A stretch of DNA of 54,329 bases from assembly GCF_000613945.1 (NCBI RefSeq), contig NZ_BAJY01000017.1:1-54329 (forward strand), given 5' to 3'. The notes under the pieces were generated by a model, which saw only the letters and a program-made list of their open reading frames with translations, searched no databases and had not been told where the DNA came from. Below, piece by piece: positions 34,776-44,260 of the stretch; within the stretch, counting starts at the first letter, position 1; each line of letters opens with the position of its first letter. This DNA is from Prevotella falsenii DSM 22864 = JCM 15124 (GTDB lineage Bacteria > Bacteroidota > Bacteroidia > Bacteroidales > Bacteroidaceae). The position numbers were made by a program, and so were the translations under genes.

Positions 34776-35825
34776 TTACTCCGTATCGGTTGGAACATCT
34801 ACCATCTGCAAGGCTTTTGCACGGGCAATCTTACCTGTTTCGGTGCTTGGAAGGCTGTCGGTGTGCTGGTAATGTGCAGGTTGCCGGTATCGTGGCAATA
34901 CTTTTACACAGACGGCACGCACTTCCTCCAAGTCGTTAGCTTCGGTCAGGAGCACTATTTCTTCACCAAACTTCTTGTTTTTACGCTTCGTTATCAGGAA
35001 GGGAGCAGCGAGATAAGGGCGCAATGCCTGTTCCACGTCTTCCATTTGCACCTTTATTCCCCCCGTGTTGATGGTGTTGTCTTTGCGTCCCAATATACGA
35101 AACTCTGTCCTTCCCGCCTCTGTTAAGCGCAATTCGGCTATATCGTTGGTCTCCAAATGTTGAGAACAGACGGCCGGTGCATCAATTACGAGGCAGCCAT
35201 CGTCGTTCAACGACAACGCTACGCCGTCGAATGGCGTGTACCAATCGCTGCGTTCGCTTCCGTTTAAGCGACGAAGGGCAATGTGCGAAAGCGTTTCCGT
35301 CATGCCGTAAGTGCTCCATACCGCGTTCGGAAAGTCTTTTAACTGTGCAGAAATACCATCATCGATGCTCCCGCCCCCTATTATTAAATGTCGAATGCGT
35401 TGCAATCGTTCGCATTCCTTGTCGTTTTGCAACGTATTGAATACTTGCAGAGGCACCATTGCTGCAAAAGTGATGGACTCGGCAGGGTTCGGCAGTGTGG
35501 CGAGAGAGGGGTCGGAAAGCGGGTGTCCTGACGGTTCTACGCTCAGCAGACGCAGTTTGCGTTCCATGCTGCGTACTACAACCATCTTTCCGGCAATGTA
35601 ATCGAGTGGCATACACAGCAAGGCTGTGTCGTTGGGGCGTAGTCCGAGAAAGTCGCAAGTGATGCGTGCGGAGTTCAGCATACGTGCTTTTTCAACACGC
35701 AGCGGCTTCGGTTGCCCCGTCGAACCACTCGTATGAACAAGCAGAGTAGGGTCTTCGCTGTGCCATTCGTTAAGAAATTGCTCTAAAGTCATTGCTGTTT
35801 TCTCGTTTAAAAGTTCCGCTGTCAA
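34776..35825 (-). CDS. menE: o-succinylbenzoate--CoA ligase
   Basis: 349 residues of the adenylate-forming superfamily, short but usual for Bacteroidetes MenE. The phosphate loop is HTSGSTGQPKPLRVEK near residue 32, the adenine region STYGMTETLSHIA, and the hinge RKDNTINTGGIKVQMEDVEQ. It activates o-succinylbenzoate for ring closure by MenB. It is the last gene of the operon, 37 bases after menC. No terminator is obvious in the 57-bp convergent gap to aroB. Confidence 0.92.
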   Translation of the reverse strand: MTAELLNEKTAMTLEQFLNEWHSEDPTLLVHTSGSTGQPKPLRVEKARMLNSARITCDFLGLRPNDTALLCMPLDYIAGKMVVVRSMERKLRLLSVEPSGHPLSDPSLATLPNPAESITFAAMVPLQVFNTLQNDKECERLQRIRHLIIGGGSIDDGISAQLKDFPNAVWSTYGMTETLSHIALRRLNGSERSDWYTPFDGVALSLNDDGCLVIDAPAVCSQHLETNDIAELRLTEAGRTEFRILGRKDNTINTGGIKVQMEDVEQALRPYLAAPFLITKRKNKKFGEEIVLLTEANDLEEVRAVCVKVLPRYRQPAHYQHTDSLPSTETGKIARAKALQMVDVPTDTE

Positions 35826-35862
35826 AGTCTTCTTTCCTATCTGTTGGTACTTGATTACGCAG

Positions 35863-36900
35863 CTATTGCACTATCCAAAGCCGGTCGCCGATAACTTTTA
35901 AAGGCATTTCTATGTTGTCGGCAAACAGTTGTCCCGTGCCTAAACCTTGTGCGTGGCGTATGTTTGTGCCGTAAACGTTTGCTGTCAATTGCGCTATGGC
36001 GTTAAGACCGATGTTGCTTTCGAGGGCAGAAGTAATCCATGAGCCGATGTTTCTTTTACGAGCGAGTTGTATCCATTCCGTTGTTCCTGCCATTCCGCCG
36101 TGCAAACCGGGTTTCAAAATGATGTATTGAGGACGGATTGTATCTAATAACTCAATCTTTTTCTGCTTGTCGTTCACCCCAATCAGCTCTTCGTCGAGTC
36201 CTATTGGCAAAGGTGTTGCAGCGCAAAGGCGTGCCATTTCTTTCCATTGGTGTTGCTTTATGGGTTGCTCGATGGAATGAATGTCGTATTGAACCAACGC
36301 TTCCATTCGCGAGAGTGCCTCTTTGGGCGTGAAACCGCCGTTGGCGTCCACCCTCAACTCAACGTCGTTGCGGCTGAAAGTGGAACGAATGTGGCGTATC
36401 AGCTGCAGTTCTCGCTCGAAATCAATCGCTCCAATCTTTATCTTTACGCAGTGGAAACCGGCTTTTAGTTTGGCTTCTAAGCGTTCAAACATTTCCTCGA
36501 ACGTTCCCATCCATACCAAACCATTGATTGGAATGCCTTCTTCGCCACGTCCGAAAGGCGTATCGAAGAAGTTTAAACTGCCTTTAGCGTTGAATTGCGC
36601 CACTGCCGTTTCAAGTCCGAAGAGCATAGATGGATAGGCGCGCATCGCTTCATAATCGATTATTCCGGTGCGTTCGTAATCATCGCAGAACGTTCTTAGC
36701 TTGCGTTCGTATTCGTTTGGCGGCATCGCATCGCAAGAAAGGTCGGGCAACGTGGCACATTCGCCAACTCCCACCACTCCCGGTTGTTCGTCGGAAGTGA
36801 GTTTCAAGTAGAAACTAAGGCGTGTATTGTAAACCCCACGCGATGTTCCTGCCGGCTGCAGAAAGTGCAACAGCTTGGAAGTAATCGTTATTTTGCGCAT
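35863..36900 (-). CDS. menC: o-succinylbenzoate synthase
   Basis: 345 residues, enolase superfamily. The barrel residues are visible: acid/base Lys in CVKIKIG, metal Asp in LRVDANGGF, Glu in SIEQPI, Asp in GLDEEL, and the second Lys in YIILKPGLHGG. It dehydrates SHCHC to o-succinylbenzoate. It starts 6 bases after menB. Confidence 0.94.
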   Translation of the reverse strand: MRKITITSKLLHFLQPAGTSRGVYNTRLSFYLKLTSDEQPGVVGVGECATLPDLSCDAMPPNEYERKLRTFCDDYERTGIIDYEAMRAYPSMLFGLETAVAQFNAKGSLNFFDTPFGRGEEGIPINGLVWMGTFEEMFERLEAKLKAGFHCVKIKIGAIDFERELQLIRHIRSTFSRNDVELRVDANGGFTPKEALSRMEALVQYDIHSIEQPIKQHQWKEMARLCAATPLPIGLDEELIGVNDKQKKIELLDTIRPQYIILKPGLHGGMAGTTEWIQLARKRNIGSWITSALESNIGLNAIAQLTANVYGTNIRHAQGLGTGQLFADNIEMPLKVIGDRLWIVQ

Positions 36901-36906
36901 CGCTGC

Positions 36907-37734
36907 TTATGGGAATTGAGGGTACTTATCAAAGTCCGGCTTGCGTTTCTCTAAGAAAGCACGTCCTCCTTCTTGCGCTTCGTCCATTGTGTAATAAAGC
37001 ATCGTAGCATCGCCGGCAAGTTCCTGAATACCCGCCTGACCGTCTAATTCGGCATTCAGTCCGGCTTTTATCATGCGCAAAGCCAACGGCGAACGTTCCA
37101 TCATGGTTTCTGCCCACTCCACACACTCGTCTTCGAGTCGGTCGAAAGGTACAACCTTGTTCACCAAACCCATGCGTTCAGCTTCAGCCGCAGAGTATTG
37201 ACGGCACAAGAACCATATTTCGCGTGCCTTTTTCTGTCCTACTATGCGTGCAAGATACGATGCTCCGAAGCCTGCATCAAACGACCCGACCTTCGGACCG
37301 GTCTGTCCGAAGATTGCATTTTCGGCTGCAATACTTAGGTCGCACATAACGTGGAGCACGTGTCCGCCACCGATTGCGAAGCCATTTACCATAGCAATGA
37401 CCGGCTTGGGCAAGCGACGGATTTGCATTTGCACGTCTAATACATTCAGGCGGGGTACTCCGTCGCCACCGACATAGCCGCCACGACCTTTTACATTCAT
37501 GTCGCCACCTGCGCAAAAGGCTTTGTCGCCCGCCCCGGTAAGTAGCACTACACGAATATCCAAAGCCTCGCGGCAATACGAAAATGCCTGCGAAATTTCC
37601 CAAACCGTTAGCGGTGTGAATGCGTTTCGATAGCGTGGGCGGTTGATGGTTATCTTTGCTATGTGGTTATATTCCTCAAAAAGGATTTCCTTAAAGTCGA
37701 AACCTTCGATGGTTTTCCATTCTCTGTTAGCCAT
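36907..37734 (-). CDS. menB: 1,4-dihydroxy-2-naphthoyl-CoA synthase
   Basis: 275 residues, crotonase fold. The [10 protein letters not shown] region, the oxyanion segment [17 protein letters not shown] and [22 protein letters not shown] with its Asp are characteristic of MenB. It closes the second ring to form DHNA-CoA. The gap to menD is 17 bases. Confidence 0.96.
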   Translation of the reverse strand: MANREWKTIEGFDFKEILFEEYNHIAKITINRPRYRNAFTPLTVWEISQAFSYCREALDIRVVLLTGAGDKAFCAGGDMNVKGRGGYVGGDGVPRLNVLDVQMQIRRLPKPVIAMVNGFAIGGGHVLHVMCDLSIAAENAIFGQTGPKVGSFDAGFGASYLARIVGQKKAREIWFLCRQYSAAEAERMGLVNKVVPFDRLEDECVEWAETMMERSPLALRMIKAGLNAELDGQAGIQELAGDATMLYYTMDEAQEGGRAFLEKRKPDFDKYPQFP

Positions 37735-37751
37735 ATTATGATAGTTTTAAT

Positions 37752-39422
37752 TTATTGTTTCTTTTCTAATTGCTTGTAAAAAGTGCTCCACGCCTTGGCG
37801 TCTTCTTCGGAATTGGTGAACACTTCCAACAGTACGGAACTGTTTTTAACGTTGAGAAACGCTGCCAAAGTGCTTTCCAAATCTTCCGAATCGGCTGCTG
37901 AAAGGTAGCCAATGTTATGTGTTTGGCATACGCCTTCGGCAGTAACGCTTGCCCCGGCACCCATTATCGCAGCTCGGTGTGCCGATTTTTCCAATCCCGA
38001 CAGCTGCTGAAAGATACCGCCACCACTATTGTTGAGCAGCAATATAGACAGGTTGTCGCCCAAATTGCTGTTCCACAAGGCGTTCCGGTCGTAGAAAAAG
38101 CTCAAGTCGCCTATAACGCAGAACACGCGTTTGTTTTTGTTTGCCGCTGCCATACCTGCGGCTGTGGAGAGCGTTCCCTCTATTCCGTTCACCCCACGGT
38201 TTACGAAAATGTAGTCGGACGAGTAGAAATTGCCCAAGCGAACTGCCGAACTGTTGCCATAAACCAATGCTTTGGCGTCGTTGTTCTGTTGTAACAGCGT
38301 GTGAAAACGCCTTACTGCCAACATCTGCGAATAGGCAGGAACGTACAATTGGGCAACGGTCGTAGCATTGTTCAATGCCTTTTGCCAATCGTGATAGAAC
38401 TTTGAAGTTGCAAAACCTTCCAAACCGCTTGCCAATGCCTTGATGAAAGCGTCGCTTTGGCACTGTACCACGTCGGTAAGGTTCATGAATGTGTCGCGAA
38501 TATCGCCACGCGGGTCTACCAAAATCGAATGTGCCGGCGTGCAATTCCGCAAGAATTGTTTGCACTGCTTGCTCACCAACGTGCCGCCCATATATATAAT
38601 AAGGTCTGGACGCAATGCTTCAGCGTCTTCTGCAATGGCTATTGCCGCATCGACAAGTTGCGGTGGGGCATCGCTAACATCGGAAAGTTTATCTTGTAGC
38701 ACAACGATTTGCTGTCGCAACTGTGCCAATTCGGTCTTCGCTGCAACCATCTTGTTCCACGCTTCCTGACCAATTACGAGCAAAGGGCGTTGCGCCTGTC
38801 GTACCATTGTTGCAATATCGGCTACGGCAGCATTGTCGTTGCAGACAGATGTAGCAGAAATGTGCCGTTCTATGGGCAAGGTTGCCACATCGTAATCGAA
38901 CAACGGCTCGCTTATCGGTACGTTGATGTGCACCGGAGCATACGCAAATCGCTTGCATTCAATGAGTGCTTCGTTTGCCAAACGGTTGCAATACCAATGT
39001 TCTTCTTTCGTTTTCGGTTCGATAAGGTGGACGCTTTTGCGCACAAACGGAGCGAGGGCGTTGGCTTGTGGCATCGTTTGTCCGTCCGATTGCCCTATCC
39101 ATTGTTGGGGACGGTCGGCTGAAACCACTATCAAAGGTAAGTTTTGGTAATACGCTTCTGCCACGGCAGGCGCAACATTCAGCAGTGCCGACCCCGACGT
39201 AACGCAAACAACAACGGGCGAGTGGGTACTCATTGCAACACCTAAAGCAAAGAATGCTGCCGACCGTTCGTCGGTTACGGGATAGCATTTTATGGCTTTG
39301 CATTCACAAAGATTATGCACAAGCGGCGAGTTTCTCGAACCGGGGCACACCACAGCCTGCGTTATGCCGTGCCGAACAAGCAACGCCGTCAGGATATTTA
39401 CGTTTTCTTTGTTACTGAACAT
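37752..39422 (-). CDS. menD: SEPHCHC synthase (2-succinyl-5-enolpyruvyl-6-hydroxy-3-cyclohexene-1-carboxylate synthase)
   Basis: 556 residues, thiamine-diphosphate enzyme. The N-terminal VVCPGSRNSPLVHNLCE and VTDERSAAFFALGVA contain the ThDP-activating Glu. The C-terminal ThDP site is CVIGDLSFFYDRNALWNSNL. It joins 2-oxoglutarate to isochorismate. It follows menF after 15 bases. Confidence 0.95.
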   Translation of the reverse strand: MFSNKENVNILTALLVRHGITQAVVCPGSRNSPLVHNLCECKAIKCYPVTDERSAAFFALGVAMSTHSPVVVCVTSGSALLNVAPAVAEAYYQNLPLIVVSADRPQQWIGQSDGQTMPQANALAPFVRKSVHLIEPKTKEEHWYCNRLANEALIECKRFAYAPVHINVPISEPLFDYDVATLPIERHISATSVCNDNAAVADIATMVRQAQRPLLVIGQEAWNKMVAAKTELAQLRQQIVVLQDKLSDVSDAPPQLVDAAIAIAEDAEALRPDLIIYMGGTLVSKQCKQFLRNCTPAHSILVDPRGDIRDTFMNLTDVVQCQSDAFIKALASGLEGFATSKFYHDWQKALNNATTVAQLYVPAYSQMLAVRRFHTLLQQNNDAKALVYGNSSAVRLGNFYSSDYIFVNRGVNGIEGTLSTAAGMAAANKNKRVFCVIGDLSFFYDRNALWNSNLGDNLSILLLNNSGGGIFQQLSGLEKSAHRAAIMGAGASVTAEGVCQTHNIGYLSAADSEDLESTLAAFLNVKNSSVLLEVFTNSEEDAKAWSTFYKQLEKKQ

Positions 39423-39437
39423 CTTTATTTTTGCGTT

Positions 39438-40460
39438 TTAACGAAGTAGTTGTCGCATTGTCGATAGCTTGGCTTCGGTTTCTTTCCATTCGCTTTCTTC
39501 CGTGCTTTCCTTCAGTATTCCGCCACCGGCATATAGGTTGCAAAGTCCTGTTTGCATCTGCATACAGCGTAACGATACATAAATGTGCGTGTTTCCCTGT
39601 AGGTTTAACGGACCTGCAAAGCCACTGTAATAGAGTCTTTTATTCGATTCGTTGGCAAGAATGAATGCCTTTGTCTCGTCTTTGGGCATTCCGCAAACCG
39701 CAGGCGTTGGGTGAAGGTCGGATAAAAGTTGTCCTATGGCTGCATCGGGGCGCAGTTTGAAACTGAAATCGGTACGCAAATGCACCAAGTCGGCAGCCTG
39801 TGTGGTGTATGCTCCTTCTTCTTTTATCTCGTCGGCACAGTGTTCCAAACACCTTTTTATATATAGAGAAACATGCTGTTGCTCTGCCTTGTTCTTTGCC
39901 GACCATTCTGTTCCGTTCTCATTGTAAGGCATTGTGCCTGCCAAAGCCATTGTTTTCCATTCCGTACCATTGCCATCGAGAAGTATTTCGGGCGTCGCCA
40001 TCAGCCAAATGCCCGACTGTGGGGTGGAAAAGAGGGCGACAAACTGGCGTGGATATTTCTTGCAAGCCTGCCAAAACACCTCTTCGGGCTGTAAATCGTG
40101 TGGAATTTGCTCTTGCACACAACGCGAGAGCACTATTTTGGCAAACTTGTTGTTTGCCAATTCTTTGTGAAAGGCAGCGAAATCTCTGTGATATTTGGCT
40201 CTGTCCGTTTCTTTTTCGTTTACTTCTTGTTTCTTTTTTGGCAAAGATTGCACCTCTTTTACGGGCATCGTACGCACTTCGTCGGGCTGCAAAAGCAGTA
40301 TGGGGCAATCGGCTGACGGACTGAACGGTGCAATTACAAAACCTTCCTTGCCGTCTAATTCGGTAAGCGACGACAACTCTGAAGGTGCGGACTGTTGCAC
40401 CAACATTGTGCATTCTTCGGCAAAAGGCAGTCGGTAAATAGCAAACGAACGCATGGTCAA
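39438..40460 (-). CDS. menF: isochorismate synthase
   Basis: 340 residues with the chorismate-binding fold. KIVLSRCVQEQIP, LAGTMPYNENGTEWS, DLHPTPAVCGMPKDE and YYSGFAGPLNLQGNTHIYVS are the usual blocks. It converts chorismate to isochorismate, the committed menaquinone step. The N-terminal region is shorter than in E. coli MenF, as is common in this phylum. Confidence 0.93.
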   Translation of the reverse strand: MTMRSFAIYRLPFAEECTMLVQQSAPSELSSLTELDGKEGFVIAPFSPSADCPILLLQPDEVRTMPVKEVQSLPKKKQEVNEKETDRAKYHRDFAAFHKELANNKFAKIVLSRCVQEQIPHDLQPEEVFWQACKKYPRQFVALFSTPQSGIWLMATPEILLDGNGTEWKTMALAGTMPYNENGTEWSAKNKAEQQHVSLYIKRCLEHCADEIKEEGAYTTQAADLVHLRTDFSFKLRPDAAIGQLLSDLHPTPAVCGMPKDETKAFILANESNKRLYYSGFAGPLNLQGNTHIYVSLRCMQMQTGLCNLYAGGGILKESTEESEWKETEAKLSTMRQLLR

Positions 40461-40471
40461 TACTCTTTTTA

Positions 40472-40890
40472 CTACTCTTTCTTTTGTGAATGAACGATAT
40501 AGTTCGTAACCTGCACCGACGAAATGAGTTCTCCTTCATCGTTCTTTACGTCTATGTGCCATACGTGCAACTTGTGTCCTTGGTGCAGAATGCGTGCATA
40601 AGCCGTAACCGTGCCACCGTAGGGCATAGCCTGCACATGGTTTCCGCTCACGTTTATGCCCAAAGCCATTTTACCATCGCAAAGTGCCATAGACCTAAGC
40701 CTGCCACATTCTCTGCCAATGCCAACGTAGCACCACCGGAAAGGAAACCGAATGTTTGCTTGTTTCTATCATCAACAGCCATTTTTGCCATCAGCGTGTC
40801 GGGTTCGGGAGTTGATATAAAATGCATTCCCAAGGTGCGGCTCAACCCCTCTTCGTTCTCTAAACGGGCACTGTACTTCTCTACGTTCAT
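40472..40890 (-). CDS. hotdog-fold thioesterase (probable DHNA-CoA thioesterase), frameshifted near 40693
   Basis: Repaired length is about 138 residues. The first frame gives TFGFLSGGATLALAENVAGLG, containing the hotdog helix with its Glu. The second continues MALCDGKMALGINVSGNHVQ and ends VTNYIVHSQKKE. One T seems lost on the coding strand, so GGTTCT reads GGTCT. PaaI/MenI-type thioesterases hydrolyse DHNA-CoA, and heading the men operon makes that the likely substrate, completing the route from chorismate to DHNA apart from menA and menH. Confidence 0.85.
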
Positions 40891-40915
40891 TACTTTTTTA
40901 TGTCTAAATAGATGT

Positions 40916-41120
40916 ATTTAACCCCAATCGGTCGTTAGGACGCATTTGCTAATTTCTGTTATTACCGTCATGCTTCCTTACCGGTTTCGTCCGCTTGCCG
41001 TCATCTGCGCAGCCCTTACATCTTGCCGTAGCCCGCTACGCCTTCGATGAAATGCCGGCACATCTGCTCGACAATCGAACAAAATCGGTCAAGCACTCTA
41101 ATGACCGATTTGGGTTTAAT
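40916..41120. mobile_element. MITE-like element M2 (205 bp)
   Basis: The terminal repeats (40916-40938 and 41098-41120) match M1 but are imperfect (about three mismatches). The interior is largely identical to M1, including GTAGCCCGCTACGCCTTCGA at 41028. It lies between the men operon start and its probable promoter. Confidence 0.8.
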
Positions 41121-41136
41121 GACTAATACTTCATAG

Positions 41137-41188
41137 CTGATAGCAGCTAACTACTGCAAAGTTAGCAATAAACTATCAGATAACGAAA
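41137..41188 (-). promoter_or_regulatory. probable men operon promoter within a nested hairpin
   Basis: On the minus strand TAACTTTG (41164-41157) fits the -7 box, with TTTCG 19 bases upstream (41188-41184) as a poor -33. The box lies in a nested inverted repeat: CTGATAG/CTATCAG outside and GCTAACT/AGTTAGC inside (41137-41179). Confidence 0.45.
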
Positions 41189-41288
41189 CTAATATATGAA
41201 ATTCTATTGCAGTCGGGTGAAACTTTGAATTTACAAAAACATCTGTAGAATAGCCTTTGAACAGCTTTTCTTTCTCCGTTTTTCAGCA

Positions 41289-41490
41289 GTAAGTAGGTGT
41301 TCAAAATTAAACGTATCTATATTGCTTTTATTTTTTATGCTTTCACTTTGCCATCGTCTTCACGTCTCTTTTCCGTCATTCTGTCGCCTTTCATCAGTCG
41401 TGTAGCCCGCTACACTCCTTCTTCAAGACGGCAGACTGACCGGAAAATAGCCGTAAATACAATGTCAATTAATTATGAACACCTACTTAT
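41289..41490. mobile_element. MITE-like element M3 (202 bp, different ends)
   Basis: Terminal inverted repeats of 22 bp with two mismatches contain AAGTAGGTGTTCA and TGAACACCTACTT. The TIR sequence differs from M1 and M2, but the length and the central GTAGCCCGCTAC (41402, offset 113 against 111 and 112) are the same. Here the stem extends as GTGTAG/CTACAC. Confidence 0.75.
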
Positions 41491-41494
41491 GGCA

Positions 41495-41585
41495 AATTAT
41501 TTACGTGTAAATAAATATTTTTCTACACGTAAGTAAGAATTTATTTACACGTAAATAAATATTTCTCAACGTGTAGATAATTCGG
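41495..41585. repeat. 22-bp-period array, class 2 (ACGTGTA), copy R3
   Basis: Heptamers at 41503 (ACGTGTA), 41525 and 41547 (ACACGTA) and 41569 (ACGTGTA), exactly 22 bp apart. It begins within about 5 bases of the right end of M3. Confidence 0.85.
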
Positions 41586-41687
41586 CAACATGCTTTTAAA
41601 GCAGATAAAAGGCTGCATTTCAAGAGAGTAATTCAGCCTTGCTTTTGATGCGTGGGTAAACAGGTTGCAGAGCAACAATAATAAAAA

Positions 41688-41721
41688 TCCTCCCTGTCCG
41701 ATGAACATCGGACAGGGAGGA
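41688..41721 (-). terminator. terminator of the M6 protease gene
   Basis: A perfect 16-bp stem TCCTCCCTGTCCGATG / CATCGGACAGGGAGGA has a 2-nt loop and is followed on the minus strand by TTTTTATT. Confidence 0.9.
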
Positions 41722-41747
41722 ACTTAGTATTCACAGATTAATGGTGT

Positions 41748-43498
41748 TTACTTCACCAAGATTTTCTTGCCATTGTGGATATAGATACCGCGTGTTGGGT
41801 TCAGCACTCTGCGTCCTTGTAAGTCGTAGTAGTAGCCGTCGCCCACGCTCTCTTTAACCTTATCGTTTATGTTTTCAATGCTGTTTGGCTGCTGTCTGTA
41901 GCCGAAAGTAATGGTTCCATCTTCATTAACCTTGATGTCTTGTACAGCGTTTTCAATAAAAGTGTTGTCGTAGAACGTCAGCTTATCGATGTTCTTCTTC
42001 TCCACACCATAGAGGTTTTCTTTGTGTGCACTGTAGTAAAGCTTTTCGTTATCGGCAGGAATCATATATGCACGCATCTTCTGTGCGTTGGTATTCACGC
42101 TGTTGTTTGACCAAATACTTTTGTCGTAAGCATAGTGGCTCAGCATTAAGCCGTCGCCAAAAGTAAATGTTTCATACTTGCCGTTTCTGCTTTCTTTGTA
42201 TTCTTTCGGATACCACGTGTCTGAAGTTCTGTTCTCTAAGATGAAGTATTCGCTACGGTTGCGTGTTGAACGAATAATGGCAGCGAGCTCTCCTTCCCGA
42301 TTTGTTACCGGGTCGAGCTTGACAGTTTCAGGCGCAGTAAGTTCTTTAATCTTCAACCAACCTAAGTAAGAGCGTTCGTAAGCCGTATAACCGATAGGCG
42401 CATTTGCATTGTTTACGTAAGGACCGGCGTCCATTATAGACCAAAAACCGAATGGGTTGCGTGGCAGGGTAACGTATGGATTGGTGTTATAGAAGTCGGG
42501 CAAGCCCAATGCGTGGCCTAATTCGTGGCAGAAGATGCCCATACCTATAAGATTTCCGTAATGGTCAAGCTCGTTTCCAACAAAGAAAGAATTGAAGTGT
42601 GTGCCCTCTATATCTTCCTCAATGTCTTGTTCTTGTGGCCAAATATAGTTTTCATAAAGAGGGTCGTTAGGGTCTTCGGTAGCTTGTCCGCGCCCTGCAT
42701 AGAACAAGCAGGTAAGCTCTACGTTACCTGTTGTTGGGTCTTTGAACTTATCGAAGCTGATGCCTTGTGCTTGGCTTTCTTAACAACGTCTCTCAATAAC
42801 TTATCAACGTCCTCGTTTCTGCCATAGTATGAATAGCTGTGGTCTACCTTAATAGGACCGATTATCTCGAAAGTTGGAACAAACATACCGCGACTCTGAG
42901 ACTCGAAGAAGTCTTTTACAGAACCCACACAGAGGGGCTCTTCGTTGTAGCCGGGTTCGTTGCAATAGCGCGACATCTTCTCCGGAGTCGTCGTTGATTG
43001 AAAGCTTTTGTTTGTAAACTCTACCATTATGGCAGGCACGAGTGGCTTTCCAATACTCTTGATACCACCCATACCCGACTTGTTGAACTCGCCTAAGCCG
43101 TCTGCTGTAGAAGCACTGATGGCCTTGTGGGGTGCTTTGTGCGAAGCGTGTGTAGTTGCAGGCTTTAGCAAGTGCATATTCTTTTCGGTTCGGGTTTCAG
43201 CCAAGAATGCCTTTTCTTCTGCTGTACGGTCGCCCGCTTCGTGCGCAATGAAAGTTGAAGGGCGAAGTTCTCCGTCACGGATAACTGCATGATAGAAATT
43301 GTTGTCGGCACCTTTTACGATGATTTTACCATCGAGTGATGTGAAAAACACTGTACGACCACCTTCACCATGTACAAGAATTTTAATACTGGTGCTGTCG
43401 CTTTGTTTCACAGTCCATACCTTTTGTAATGGACGAATAGCAAGTGTCGGAAGTGCAAATGTTACCGACAAAAGCATTGAAATTAAGATTTTTTTCAT
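41748..43498 (-). CDS. secreted M6 family metalloprotease with type IX-like sorting tail, frameshifted near 42770
   Basis: Repaired length is about 582 residues. A signal peptide (MKKILISMLLSVTFALPTLA) and a propeptide region come first. The catalytic site is GIFCHELGHALGLPDFYN, the HExxHxxGxxD zinc motif of M6, with the Met-turn-like FGFWSIMDAGPY after it. The C-terminus, YYDLQGRRVLNPTRGIYI then NGKKILVK, is a typical Por-secretion (type A) sorting domain. One base is missing between KKAK and QGISFDKF (AAGGCA reads AAGCA). A TATATTTG box is at 43550-43543. Probably an extracellular or surface proteinase. Confidence 0.9.
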
Positions 43499-43693
43499 AT
43501 TTCTTTATTGTAGATATTACCTATATTTAATAAATGGGTCTGCAAATATAACTAAATTCTATATAAAATCCCTTACAATGTTCCAATCTTTTTTATTTTT
43601 TTAGGAATAAACGTTTCACGTTAAATAGGCAAATTATATGTGCAAATGTTTATAAAAGTACGTTGTTTTCTACAAGTGTAATAAAAATGAAGA

Positions 43694-43727
43694 GCCTCTG
43701 AAAGTTTTTTATCCGGCTTTCAGAGGC
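43694..43727. terminator. hairpin past the Nim-like gene
   Basis: GCCTCTGAAAG (43694-43704) pairs with CTTTCAGAGGC (43717-43727). It lies 15 bases past the stop of the leftward gene and is followed on that strand by TCTTCATTTTTAT. Confidence 0.78.
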
Positions 43728-43741
43728 ACTTCAGGTAAATA

Positions 43742-44242
43742 TCATCGGGCTTTTTTCATTCTCACAAGCTCAATGGCTTCTTTCCCACTGATATGTTCGA
43801 TGGTGAATTCAATCATGACAAGGTGTGAGAAATCTTTCTTTATCTCGTGTCTGAGTCCTTCTTCATCGTCGGGATTGTACCGCCTGCCCAATTTACAGAG
43901 GGCTTCCATCTTCTCCGTTTCATCTTCTATCAAGCGCACTTTTCCGAAGCATATCACACTTCTGAAATAGGTAGTAAACTCTTTAGGCTTTACGTCGTTT
44001 CGGTCGATTACCGTAAACGATGCCTTGTCGGTGTTGCGAATAGCGTCCACTTTATGCCCTTTTATTGCCGAATGGAAGTATAGTTTGCGTCCCACAAGTA
44101 CAGGCGTGATGGGTACACCGTAAGGATAGCTGTCATCGCCAAGCAAAGAAAGCACACCGGAGGTTGCTTTTTCCAATATTTCCGTGCATTCCGTTTCTGT
44201 TAATTCTTGGCGTTTGCGCCGCATAGTTCTAAATTCAGTCAT
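43742..44242 (-). CDS. pyridoxamine 5'-phosphate oxidase-fold flavoprotein, Nim-like
   Basis: 166 residues. The start FRTMRRKRQELTETECTEIL and the following VLSLLGDDSYPYGVPITPVLVG, LYFHSAIKGHKVDAI and YFRSVICFGKVRLIED are the pattern of the split-barrel FMN family that includes the 5-nitroimidazole-associated NimA group. Most chromosomal members of this family are of unknown function, so I do not claim a resistance role. The 18-bp gap behind the 127-residue membrane protein gene suggests one transcript. Confidence 0.85.
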   Translation of the reverse strand: MTEFRTMRRKRQELTETECTEILEKATSGVLSLLGDDSYPYGVPITPVLVGRKLYFHSAIKGHKVDAIRNTDKASFTVIDRNDVKPKEFTTYFRSVICFGKVRLIEDETEKMEALCKLGRRYNPDDEEGLRHEIKKDFSHLVMIEFTIEHISGKEAIELVRMKKAR

Positions 44243-44260
44243 AATAAAAACGTTAATATT

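Noticed and set aside
43742..44242. Calling the PPOX-fold gene a nitroimidazole resistance gene
   Set aside because: The fold match is good, but many chromosomal members of this family confer no resistance, and nothing in the context indicates a resistance element.
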